5,082 bases of DNA from an uncultured Saprospiraceae bacterium (GTDB lineage: Bacteria > Bacteroidota > Bacteroidia > Chitinophagales > Saprospiraceae), in contig CAKZLT010000381.1 in NCBI GenBank assembly GCA_937127195.1, positions 1-5,082 on the forward strand, read 5' to 3'. The notes under the pieces were generated by a model. That model was not told the DNA's origin, made no database searches, and saw only the letters and a program-made list of their open reading frames with translations. This document shows, one piece after another, positions 1-5,082 of the stretch. Numbering within the stretch: position 1 is the first letter of the stretch; each line of letters starts with the position of its first letter. A program made the translations under genes and the position numbers.

Positions 1-66
1 CAGCAGTTTTAACAGACTCAACAGAGCTTTCATGCAAAAACATGAAACAAAAAGGTCCAACTGCTG
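1..66. repeat. Nested inverted repeats at the left edge
   Basis: CAGCAGTT at 1-8 is the exact reverse complement of AACTGCTG at 59-66. Inside this pair, TTTCATG at 28-34 pairs exactly with CATGAAA at 41-47 around a 6-base loop. Together they could form a two-tier hairpin with internal bulges. It could be a terminator-like or transposon-end structure, or chance. The outer arm begins at the first base of the window, so its full extent is unknown. Confidence 0.35.
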
Positions 67-182
67 GGAAGTAGTTTCTTAAAGACTCAAATTATGAAGC
101 TTTAGCTGAGAAAACTTACTCACTGAATCTATGACAACCAACACTTCACTATGGACAAAAGTCAGTGTCTTGAGTTGCAGCT
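1..182. other. Unassigned DNA abutting truncated nosD; possible insertion-sequence end
   Basis: This stretch lies beyond the point where nosD homology stops (about 178-188) and resembles no part of a NosD protein in any minus-strand frame. Two plus-strand frames are open from the left edge, ending at TAA 80-82 and TAG 72-74. One minus-strand frame is open from about 91 to the left edge, with an ATG at 43-41 giving MFLHESSVESVKTA. Either could be the margin of a transposase gene, but I recognise neither peptide. The layout, a broken gene followed by 100-140 bp of noncoding DNA and then an edge-crossing reading frame, fits the end of an insertion sequence. An assembly chimera or a genomic rearrangement would look the same. 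The other end and any target-site duplication lie outside the window, so the mobile-element reading is inference only. Confidence 0.35.
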
Positions 183-776
183 TTTATCCACAAACTCAAA
201 ATAAATACCATCTCGATGATTTGTCACCCAATTATCTTCTATTTTGATATTTTTACAATACCACGCATGAATGCCATTTCCTGATGACATTTCCGCTATC
301 GCTTCACCAATGACTTCATTATTAATGACCTCGCCGTCTCTCGCGTGTTCCAAATAAATTCCAAAAAAAGTATTGCGCAAACGATTTGATTGCAATTTGA
401 AATGCTTTGATTTCTTCACACGAATTCCAGCTTGATCTTTGATATAACTCGTTCCTACATTCTGAACTTGAATACCTGTAATACTGACATAGTTGGCAAT
501 TATTGTAATAATTTCACCTTTAGATTCTCCGTCAATAATCGGGTAATTCTCTCCAATGATACTAAGTGACTTATCAATTACAATATCATATTCTTTGTAA
601 ATTCCTTTTTTTATAAAAATTTCATCACCTTCTTTTGCCGTATCAATCGCTTGTTGTATTGTAGAAATCGGACAAGTCAGACAGACCGTTATTCGATTAG
701 AAAAACCGAATACGGGTAAGAATAGAAGAAACAATATAATTATTCTTTTCATTGATTTGAGTTTTATATATTTCAT
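162..776 (-). CDS. nosD: NosD copper-site maturation protein, 3'-truncated (probable pseudogene)
   Basis: NosD is a periplasmic right-handed beta-helix (CASH/pectate-lyase-like) protein that works with the ABC transporter NosFY in assembling the CuZ cluster of nitrous oxide reductase. Residues 9-26 form a Sec signal peptide (MKRIIILFLLFLPVFGFS). The following segment, TIQQAIDTAKEGDEIFIKKG, is the typical NosD/PL-6-like entry repeat. Further beta-helix repeats follow, such as GIRVKKSKHFKLQSNRL and GIYLEHARDGEVINNEVIG, then DGIYFEFVD at 189-197. A C-x2-C pair (C32, C35) sits just after the signal. The product is 204 residues, against about 400 or more for usual NosD. After D197 only seven non-homologous residues precede a stop, so the C-terminal half is missing. 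The start could be the ATG at 776 or the ATG at 752. The latter begins directly at the signal peptide and lies outside the adjacent inverted repeat, so I slightly prefer it. Identification as NosD is firm; activity of this fragment is doubtful. Confidence 0.85.
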   Translation of the reverse strand: MKYIKLKSMKRIIILFLLFLPVFGFSNRITVCLTCPISTIQQAIDTAKEGDEIFIKKGIYKEYDIVIDKSLSIIGENYPIIDGESKGEIITIIANYVSITGIQVQNVGTSYIKDQAGIRVKKSKHFKLQSNRLRNTFFGIYLEHARDGEVINNEVIGEAIAEMSSGNGIHAWYCKNIKIEDNWVTNHRDGIYFEFVDKSCNSRH

Positions 777-883
777 GCAACACCTTCAGAAAAATAGAAA
801 AGGCAGATTTTTTCATGTAGAAAACACAGAAAAAGAAAATAAAAACGCTGCGTTCTCTATTCCTCTGCGCGTGCTGCATAAAA
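771..883. repeat. 43-bp imperfect inverted repeat between fasciclin gene and nosD
   Basis: The arm at 771-813 aligns without gaps to the reverse complement of 841-883, with 32 of 43 positions identical and a 27-base A-rich loop (814-840). Shared blocks include ATGCA, CAGA, AATAGA, GCAG and a terminal T run. The repeat fills nearly the whole gap between the fasciclin stop (887) and the nosD start, and its left arm contains the upstream candidate nosD ATG (776). In the transcript it would form a long imperfect hairpin, which could attenuate or stabilise the mRNA between the two genes. It could equally be the relic of a palindromic mobile repeat. I see no other copy in this window. Confidence 0.65.
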
Positions 884-886
884 CTG

Positions 887-1447
887 TTATTCTTCTTCTG
901 GTGGTAACAAAACAGCGTCAATCAGATGAACAATACCATTAGAGGCTTTTACTGTTCCTAAGATATTCGCACCATTTACAGTGACTTTATCACCATCTTT
1001 AGCAATTTTCACATTATGTCCAGATGCCATATATAAGCTCTGACCATCACGAAGTAAATCACCACTATAACTACCTGGAGCTGCATGAAACTTGATAATT
1101 CTAGCCAATACTGCTTTATTCTCTGGCTTCAATAAGGTTTCTAAAGTACCATCTGGTAATCCATCAAAAGCTGCATTCGTTGGTGCAAACACCGTCAAAG
1201 GACCTGCATTCACCAAAACGTCTTGCAATGCTGCTGCTTTAACACCTGCCACCAAAGTCGTATGGTCTTTAGACCCCAAAGCAACTTGTAAAATATTCGG
1301 TGTAGCATTTTCATCTTGCACGCCTGATTGTCCTTTCAATTCATTTTGGTCAATTCCGCCGTCAGAGCTAGATTGTTCTCCCGTTTCGCCGCAGGAGGAA
1401 AAAAACATTGCTACGATTAGTATAGATAAAACATATAGATTTTTCAT
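887..1447 (-). CDS. FAS1 (fasciclin)-domain lipoprotein
   Basis: This is a 186-residue exported protein with one FAS1 domain. Residues 1-19 are a lipoprotein signal (hydrophobic run, then FSSC with C19 as the lipidated cysteine). A polar Gly/Ser/Asp/Gln-rich linker spans about 20-48, and the FAS1 domain about 50-183. The two family-defining blocks are clear: H1, GPLTVFAPTNAAF (82-94), and H2, NGIVHLIDAVLLP (170-182). The central FHAAPG (120-125) matches the conserved Y/F-H turn. The length is normal for a single-domain bacterial FAS1 protein. FAS1 domains are known mainly for adhesion or protein-protein contact; no enzymatic role is indicated. The gene starts 71 bp after nosL and precedes nosD in the same direction, so it is probably co-transcribed with the nos genes. 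A role as membrane-anchored scaffold or accessory for NosZ maturation is only an inference from position. The low-complexity acidic C-terminus (PPEEE) is ordinary. Confidence 0.92.
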   Translation of the reverse strand: MKNLYVLSILIVAMFFSSCGETGEQSSSDGGIDQNELKGQSGVQDENATPNILQVALGSKDHTTLVAGVKAAALQDVLVNAGPLTVFAPTNAAFDGLPDGTLETLLKPENKAVLARIIKFHAAPGSYSGDLLRDGQSLYMASGHNVKIAKDGDKVTVNGANILGTVKASNGIVHLIDAVLLPPEEE

Positions 1448-1450
1448 AAT

Positions 1451-1463
1451 TCTAAATTTTAGA
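1451..1463. promoter_or_regulatory. 13-bp perfect palindrome just upstream of the fasciclin start
   Basis: TCTAAATTTTAGA is perfectly symmetric around a central T. It lies 3 bp upstream of the fasciclin ATG, in the 71-bp gap after nosL. It could be a small operator or a translation-modulating hairpin, but an AT-only-centred palindrome of this size is expected fairly often by chance in AT-rich DNA. Confidence 0.15.
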
Positions 1464-1518
1464 TAACCAAATCACCTGTAATTATATTTTTTCATGATTA
1501 AAATATCTACTAAGGTTA

Positions 1519-1947
1519 TCATTTCCTAAGAACTTGCTTAACACCCTTCCAATCATATACTTCACCCCCTTTTTCGGTTTGTAAAGTATTTACGGCATTT
1601 TTGTTATTTAATGCTGATAAAAATGCCCCCATAGGACTTGGAATGGCTTTGCTTTGGATAAAAAAGCTGCTTTCAGCATCAATCAATTCACCTGGATTCT
1701 GATAATCATTTACCAACAAAAAAGCATAATCTTCTTCTTTTTTATCATTTAAATATCCAACCATGCATTCAATAGCATCAAACATGAACACTTTACCTTT
1801 TTTGGTCACTGCTTGTGCTGCGTGTTGCTTATCGACTACTCCCATTTTACAAAAATGACATTGGTCTTCGCCATAATTAATAGCTTTGGGTTTGACGGTA
1901 CAAGAAGTCAGAATAAGTATTCCTATAAGTAGAACTAGATATTTCAT
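1519..1947 (-). CDS. nosL: NosL copper-chaperone lipoprotein
   Basis: NosL is a membrane-anchored periplasmic Cu(I)-binding protein that supplies copper for the CuZ site of nitrous oxide reductase. The 142-residue product begins with a short signal ending in the lipobox LTSC (C16 lipidated). Next comes the hallmark copper-binding segment CHFCKM (C30, C33, M35), with the family context YGEDQCHFCKMGVVD. Conserved downstream blocks are FDAIECM (56-62) and SPMG (104-107), and the C-terminus shows the VYDWKGV element. Length and domain order are normal for Bacteroidota NosL. The gene follows the NosB-like gene by 71 bp and precedes the fasciclin gene by 71 bp, all in one direction, which fits an accessory operon downstream of nosZ. 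No Shine-Dalgarno motif precedes the ATG, as usual in this phylum. Identification is firm. Confidence 0.95.
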   Translation of the reverse strand: MKYLVLLIGILILTSCTVKPKAINYGEDQCHFCKMGVVDKQHAAQAVTKKGKVFMFDAIECMVGYLNDKKEEDYAFLLVNDYQNPGELIDAESSFFIQSKAIPSPMGAFLSALNNKNAVNTLQTEKGGEVYDWKGVKQVLRK

Positions 1948-2018
1948 ATTGATTGAATTTTCTTTTAAATAATTGGATTAAGGCTATAAACTATAAGGCT
2001 TCTGAGTCCAGAAAAAAT

Positions 2019-2585
2019 TTATTTCTTCGCTTTTTTAAAAGCAAAAAAGCTTAAAGGAATTGCCATCATTGCAAATATTCCACTGACATCTGGATAAGAT
2101 TTTGCTAAGAAATTAAGCAAATACTTTTCTCCAATCAAAGGCGGTTGATAAGATTGCCCATCAATCTTAATAGGTGCAGTTTCACTCAAGTTATGACCAT
2201 AGTCATATTCCCATAAATAAAAATCATACAACCCCAAACAAGATAAAATGACAAATAAAATCGTCCAAATTAAATATACTTCTGGCTTGTCCCAAGCAAT
2301 AGCACCTAGCCCAAGAAAGCACATCGTCATAATCACATAAGGAAAGTAAACCAACTCAGGAATAGCATCAGGTTCTATATATTTCATACCAACATAATGA
2401 TTTAAAATATTGATATTTTGTAATGTACCTAACTCTTCTCCTGTCATTTTATTTATCCAAATATTCATCGAAATACCTTCTGGATATTGAGGTGCAACTA
2501 ACGTTATTTTCCACATTGGAAAAACAAAAAGCGTTAATAAACACAAAATGGAAAGCCCCATTAATAACCTTGACGTTATTTTCAT
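2019..2585 (-). CDS. nosB: Four-helix membrane protein in nosB position (NosB-like)
   Basis: This 188-residue integral membrane protein lies directly downstream of nosZ and upstream of nosL. Predicted transmembrane segments are about 7-27, 78-98, 103-123 and 167-184. The first and second are separated by a soluble loop of about 50 residues containing APQYPEG (31-37) and the striking INILNHYVGM (58-67). A second polar stretch, WEYDYGHNL (125-133), continues to PPLIG (148-152). The histidines, tyrosines and methionine in these loops could bind a metal or contact a partner, which is inference. Clade II nos clusters characteristically carry a membrane protein gene, called nosB, next to nosZ; its function is not established. 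The symbol rests on position and topology rather than a sequence comparison I could run, so it is provisional. The ordinary alternative is an uncharacterised membrane protein of Bacteroidota nos clusters. Confidence 0.6.
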   Translation of the reverse strand: MKITSRLLMGLSILCLLTLFVFPMWKITLVAPQYPEGISMNIWINKMTGEELGTLQNINILNHYVGMKYIEPDAIPELVYFPYVIMTMCFLGLGAIAWDKPEVYLIWTILFVILSCLGLYDFYLWEYDYGHNLSETAPIKIDGQSYQPPLIGEKYLLNFLAKSYPDVSGIFAMMAIPLSFFAFKKAKK

Positions 2586-2592
2586 TGAAAAA

Positions 2593-2697
2593 TGGTTGAT
2601 AGCTGACGACTAAAAATTAATCATACAGCATATTTAGTTAATTTATGTAGCTAAGGCAAGGCAGCTTCCCAACTACCTTACACTTAACTATCAATCA
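2593..2697. repeat. Imperfect 14-bp inverted repeat in the nosZ-nosB gap
   Basis: TGGTTGATAGCTGA at 2593-2606 and TTAACTATCAATCA at 2684-2697 are reverse complements at 11 of 14 positions, bracketing about 77 bp of AT-rich DNA. With the separate hairpin at 2713-2797 it makes the whole 220-bp gap between nosZ and the nosB-like gene repeat-rich and noncoding. The ends resemble those of a small degenerate intergenic element, but no target duplication is evident. Confidence 0.3.
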
Positions 2698-2712
2698 AAA
2701 ACAAAACTCATT

Positions 2713-2797
2713 CTGGTTGCTGGCGGCTAGTTTCTTGATTCTGCTACCGCTACTTGTTCAATAACAGCAGTAGCAGAAACCAGTAGCCAGCTACCAG
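2713..2797 (-). terminator. Large hairpin after nosZ, possible terminator or attenuator
   Basis: The left arm 2713-2750 (CTGGTTGCTGGC..., TAGTTTC, then TGCTACCGCT) pairs with 2766-2797 (AGCAGTAGCAGAAACCAG, then TAGCCAGCTACCAG), with one 7-base bulge (2735-2741) and a few mismatches. Read in the direction of transcription, the hairpin starts 8 bases after the nosZ stop and is followed by a T-rich run (GAGTTTTGTTTTTG). That is the layout of an intrinsic terminator or partial attenuator, and would lower expression of the accessory genes relative to nosZ. The arms are built from degenerate CTRGY/CTACTGG-like units, so it may also be a copy of a dispersed intergenic repeat. Confidence 0.5.
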
Positions 2798-2805
2798 TCA
2801 CAGCT

Positions 2806-4767
2806 CTAATTTTCTCCTAATCCCCATTTTAAAGGCACACTACTTCCTTTTGGAGATACTCGAATATAACCTTGCATCTCTTGGTGAAGCGCAGAACAAA
2901 AATCAGTACAATAGAATGGGAATACACCAACAGATTGAGGCTCCCAAAGCATTGTTTCGGTTTGCCCTGGCATGATTAACAATTCTGACATCCTAGCTCC
3001 TTGCACAGCTACACCATGAGGCACATCCCAGTCTTGCTCCAAGTTGGTAATATGTATATAAACCTTGTCACCGACCTGAACGCCTTCAATGTTATCAGGA
3101 GCAAAATGCGAACGAATAGTTGTCATATATACATGAACTGTATTTCCTTCTCGAACTACTTTCGTTTCCTTTTCTGTCTTAGCAGCATAAGGGTGCTTGT
3201 TCTCCTCCAACTTATAAATTCGCTTCGACTTTGATTTCACACGGTCTGCCGAAATTGCTTGCGCATAATGCGGTTCGCCAATAGTCGGAAAATCTAATAA
3301 CAACTTCATTTTATCACCAGAAATATCATACAACTGAGCAGAGTGATTCATCTCTGGACCTGTTGGTAAGTAACGGTCTTTAGTGATTTTATTCAATGCC
3401 ACTAAGTATTTACCTTCTGGTTTTTTACTATCGCCACCTGGTATCATAATATGCCCAACAGAATAATAAGTTGGTGATCTATCCAATACTTCCCAAGTAC
3501 CAACTTTCCATTTTACAACTTCTGATGAGATAAAGAACGAAGTATAAGCATTTCCTTCTCCATCAAATTCTGTATGCAATGGACCTAAACCCGCATCTTT
3601 GACAGAACCTGCAACCACTTCTTCAAATTTCAAAACAGGAATACCATCAATCGTTGTTTCGAAAGATTCGTTCTCAATTGCCTTTTTCATTTTAGAAAAA
3701 GAGTGAACCGTCAAGTTCGCAGATAACTTACCATTACCAACGATATATTCGCCAGTTGGGTCAACATCAACACCATGAGGTGACTTTGGAGTTGGTAAGA
3801 AATAAACCAAACCAGGACAATCTTCAGGTGTCAAAACTCTCACTTTTTTCACCATTTTACTCGTTGCTGTATGCGTATGCTCATCATAAGAATTATCCGC
3901 ATAGTTGGCTGGAAGCTCCTTGAACTTACCTGACTTGATATATTCTTCCGCTTTTTTCCAGTTGATCGCTGCAATGAAATCCTTATCATTTTTAGAAGCA
4001 TTCACCTCCATTAATGAAGAACTCTCTTCACTATTATAAGAAGTAAAGAACGTCCAGCCATGAGAATTTCCTTTTCCAGAATGCGCCAAATCATAATCAA
4101 ACGCTGGCATTAATATTTGGAAGGCAATATCCATATCGCCCGTTTCTTTATCCACGCTAATAAAGGTTAACATTCCTTTGAACTTCTCTTTGTAAGAATT
4201 AATGGCTACGTCAGCCTGTGGATAAGGCACACTAAAACGAGTACCTGCCACGACGTATTCCGTATTTTCGGTAGTAAAAGGAGAACTATGATTACCACCA
4301 GAATTTGGAATCTCGATGATTTCGGCCGTTTCAAAAGTACTCAAATCAATACGTGCAATACGAGGCGTATTATTACCATTGATAAAAACATACTTCCCAT
4401 CTGTTTCACCATCTGTTTGAGATAATTCAGGGTGATGAGCGTCATCCCATGGAATGAAACCATAAGAGGTTTCTAACAAGGGCTTAGTCTCTTCATTGTA
4501 TCCGTAGGCTTTTTCAGCATCCTGCGAAAACACAGGAATAACCTTTAATAAACGACCTGATGGCAATCCATAAACGCTCAGTTGACCGCTAAAACCACCA
4601 GAAATAAAAGCGTAAAACTCATCATGTTCGCCTGGAGCAACGTAAACCGAAGAAGCGACATCACCGCCAATCGCACCCGTTTTTTTACTACTATTGCCAC
4701 AGCTAGTCGTTACGCCTATGACCATAAGTGTTAAAAGTAATTGTTGTAATAGTCTAAGATTTCTCAT
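2806..4767 (-). CDS. nosZ: Clade II Sec-type nitrous oxide reductase NosZ, putative lipoprotein
   Basis: NosZ catalyses the two-electron reduction of N2O to N2 in the periplasm, the last step of denitrification. The 653-residue product has an N-terminal seven-bladed propeller carrying the CuZ cluster and a C-terminal cupredoxin domain (about 540-640) carrying CuA. Seven CuZ-type histidines are placed as expected: H111-H112 (DDAHHPELS), H160 (GGNHSSP), H236 (GKGNSHGW), H331 (KSPHGVDVDPTGEY), H398 (GLGPLHTEF) and H500 (GEPHYAQ). CuA ligands are H584 (DVPHG), C620, C624, H628 and M631 (CTDFCSALHQEM). There is no twin-arginine motif. Residues 1-23 look like a Sec signal with a lipobox-like end (VTTSC, C23), which marks the Sec-dependent clade II enzyme and suggests lipid anchoring. 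The ATG at 4767 opens directly on this signal, with an AT-rich leader and no Shine-Dalgarno. A c-type cytochrome gene lies just upstream and nos accessory genes downstream. No ligand is missing, so the enzyme should be active if matured. Confidence 0.98.
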   Translation of the reverse strand: MRNLRLLQQLLLTLMVIGVTTSCGNSSKKTGAIGGDVASSVYVAPGEHDEFYAFISGGFSGQLSVYGLPSGRLLKVIPVFSQDAEKAYGYNEETKPLLETSYGFIPWDDAHHPELSQTDGETDGKYVFINGNNTPRIARIDLSTFETAEIIEIPNSGGNHSSPFTTENTEYVVAGTRFSVPYPQADVAINSYKEKFKGMLTFISVDKETGDMDIAFQILMPAFDYDLAHSGKGNSHGWTFFTSYNSEESSSLMEVNASKNDKDFIAAINWKKAEEYIKSGKFKELPANYADNSYDEHTHTATSKMVKKVRVLTPEDCPGLVYFLPTPKSPHGVDVDPTGEYIVGNGKLSANLTVHSFSKMKKAIENESFETTIDGIPVLKFEEVVAGSVKDAGLGPLHTEFDGEGNAYTSFFISSEVVKWKVGTWEVLDRSPTYYSVGHIMIPGGDSKKPEGKYLVALNKITKDRYLPTGPEMNHSAQLYDISGDKMKLLLDFPTIGEPHYAQAISADRVKSKSKRIYKLEENKHPYAAKTEKETKVVREGNTVHVYMTTIRSHFAPDNIEGVQVGDKVYIHITNLEQDWDVPHGVAVQGARMSELLIMPGQTETMLWEPQSVGVFPFYCTDFCSALHQEMQGYIRVSPKGSSVPLKWGLGEN

Positions 4768-4781
4768 ATTTCATTTTTAAT

Positions 4782-4797
4782 CACGACCTAAGTCATG
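4782..4797. promoter_or_regulatory. Imperfect palindrome upstream of nosZ, candidate operator
   Basis: CACGACCTAAGTCATG has 6-bp arms (CACGAC and GTCATG) matching at 5 of 6 positions around a 4-base centre. The arm-N4-arm layout resembles Crp/Fnr-family sites, although the arms do not match the classical TTGAT-N4-ATCAA box. It lies 15-30 bp upstream of the nosZ ATG, which would suit a repressor or a site within the leader better than a class II activator. I cannot assign a regulator. Confidence 0.25.
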
Positions 4798-4814
4798 GAT
4801 TATTTATATATCAT

Positions 4815-4829
4815 TCGATATTAAATCGA
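4815..4829. promoter_or_regulatory. 15-bp palindrome TCGAT-N5-ATCGA upstream of nosZ
   Basis: TCGATATTAAATCGA has perfect 5-bp arms around ATTAA and lies 48-62 bp upstream of the nosZ ATG, inside the 134-bp gap after the cytochrome gene. Spacing fits a regulator-binding site for a nosZ promoter in this gap. I see no convincing Bacteroidota -7 element (TANNTTTG) nearby, so the promoter itself is not placed. An AT-rich chance palindrome remains possible. Confidence 0.25.
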
Positions 4830-4901
4830 CATAGTTTTTTGAAAAAAATATACCGATAGCATGAATACTGTTAAACTGCCAATTAAGTACCTGAACATAA
4901 A

Positions 4902-5082
4902 TTACAGCGTTCTGAAATATTCCAATACACTTCTAGCTTCTGCTTCTGTCAAGTTTTGATTTGCCATCGGAGAGCCATTATATTCCATTAACAGCTTTTT
5001 TGCTACAGGGTCTTTCTGAACCATTTCTTCTGGATTCAAAATCATGTTCATTACCCACTCTGGAGAGCGACGGTCAAGAACC
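4902..5082 (-). CDS. c-type cytochrome of the nos cluster, C-terminal fragment
   Basis: A minus-strand reading frame enters from the right edge and ends at TAA 4904-4902, giving 59 residues. The frame reads RRSPEWVMNMILNPEEMV, then DPVAKKLL, then NGSPMANQNLTEAEARSVLE and YFRTL. The GSPMANQNLTEAEA segment has the form of the distal methionine loop and last helix of a class I c-type cytochrome (M39 of the fragment as likely axial ligand). Closely similar small monohaem cytochromes are known just upstream of nosZ in Bacteroidota, where they are presumed electron donors to CuA. The haem-binding CxxCH would lie beyond the window, so it is not seen. The gene precedes nosZ by 134 bp in the same direction and may share its transcript. 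It is cut by the window edge, not degraded. Confidence 0.8.
   Translation of the reverse strand, partial: VLDRRSPEWVMNMILNPEEMVQKDPVAKKLLMEYNGSPMANQNLTEAEARSVLEYFRTL

Noticed and set aside
1..66. Integron attC site
   Set aside because: Nested palindromes are present, but no clear RYYYAAC...GTTRRRY core pair or cassette structure can be seen.
1..188. Simple frameshift in nosD with the rest of the gene in another frame
   Set aside because: The other minus-strand frames give ATQDTDFCP-stop and KLQLKTLTFVHSEVLVV..., neither with the Asn/Gly-rich beta-helix repeats expected of NosD.
697..942. Short reading frames on both strands (697-921 minus, 757-942 plus) with similar peptides
   Set aside because: The resemblance comes from the inverted repeat at 771-883. 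Both overlap nosD or the fasciclin gene in the wrong frame or strand.
1092..1466. Plus-strand reading frame of 124 residues
   Set aside because: It lies antisense within and across the well-supported fasciclin gene and has no recognisable family features.
1462..1520. GATAACC/GGTTATC inverted pair around the nosL-fasciclin gap
   Set aside because: Seven-base arms about 45 bp apart are readily expected by chance in this sequence.
1948..2018. Terminator between nosB-like gene and nosL (TTCTG-N4-CAGAA at 2000-2013)
   Set aside because: The stem is only 5 bp and no T run follows in the direction of transcription.
3001..3234. Plus-strand reading frame of 77 residues
   Set aside because: It is antisense within the nosZ cupredoxin region, where the NosZ ligands are intact.
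4768..4901. Classical Fnr box or Bacteroidota -33/-7 promoter
   Set aside because: No TTGAT-N4-ATCAA and no convincing TTTG with TANNTTTG at proper spacing was found on the minus strand.

Overview
The window is most likely from a low-GC member of the Bacteroidota. Start codons are preceded by A/T-rich sequence without clear Shine-Dalgarno motifs, several exported proteins carry lipoprotein signals, and the gene set matches the clade II (Sec-dependent, 'atypical') nitrous oxide reductase cluster of that phylum. All recognisable genes lie on the minus strand, so transcription runs from the right edge to the left. No nosR, nosF or nosY is visible.

In transcription order the window holds: the C-terminal end of a small c-type cytochrome cut by the right edge (4902-5082); a 134-bp AT-rich gap with two short palindromes; nosZ (2806-4767), with all expected CuZ and CuA ligands and a lipoprotein-type signal; a 220-bp repeat-rich gap with a large hairpin just after nosZ; a four-helix membrane protein in the nosB position (2019-2585); nosL, a copper-chaperone lipoprotein (1519-1947); a FAS1/fasciclin-domain lipoprotein (887-1447); a gap of about 110 bp almost filled by an imperfect 43-bp inverted repeat; and the 5' half of nosD (162-776), which breaks off near position 185 and reads into unrelated DNA.

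Working model: the cytochrome passes electrons to NosZ, which reduces N2O to N2 on the periplasmic side. NosL delivers copper, and NosD, with NosF and NosY outside the window, would mature the CuZ centre. The NosB-like protein and the fasciclin lipoprotein are accessory parts of unproven function.

The points most worth following are the nosD truncation with about 180 bp of unexplained DNA at the left edge (insertion-sequence end, rearrangement or assembly chimera), the two structured intergenic repeats, and the fasciclin gene inside a nos cluster. I found no sign of a wholly new system, tRNA, rRNA or CRISPR array.
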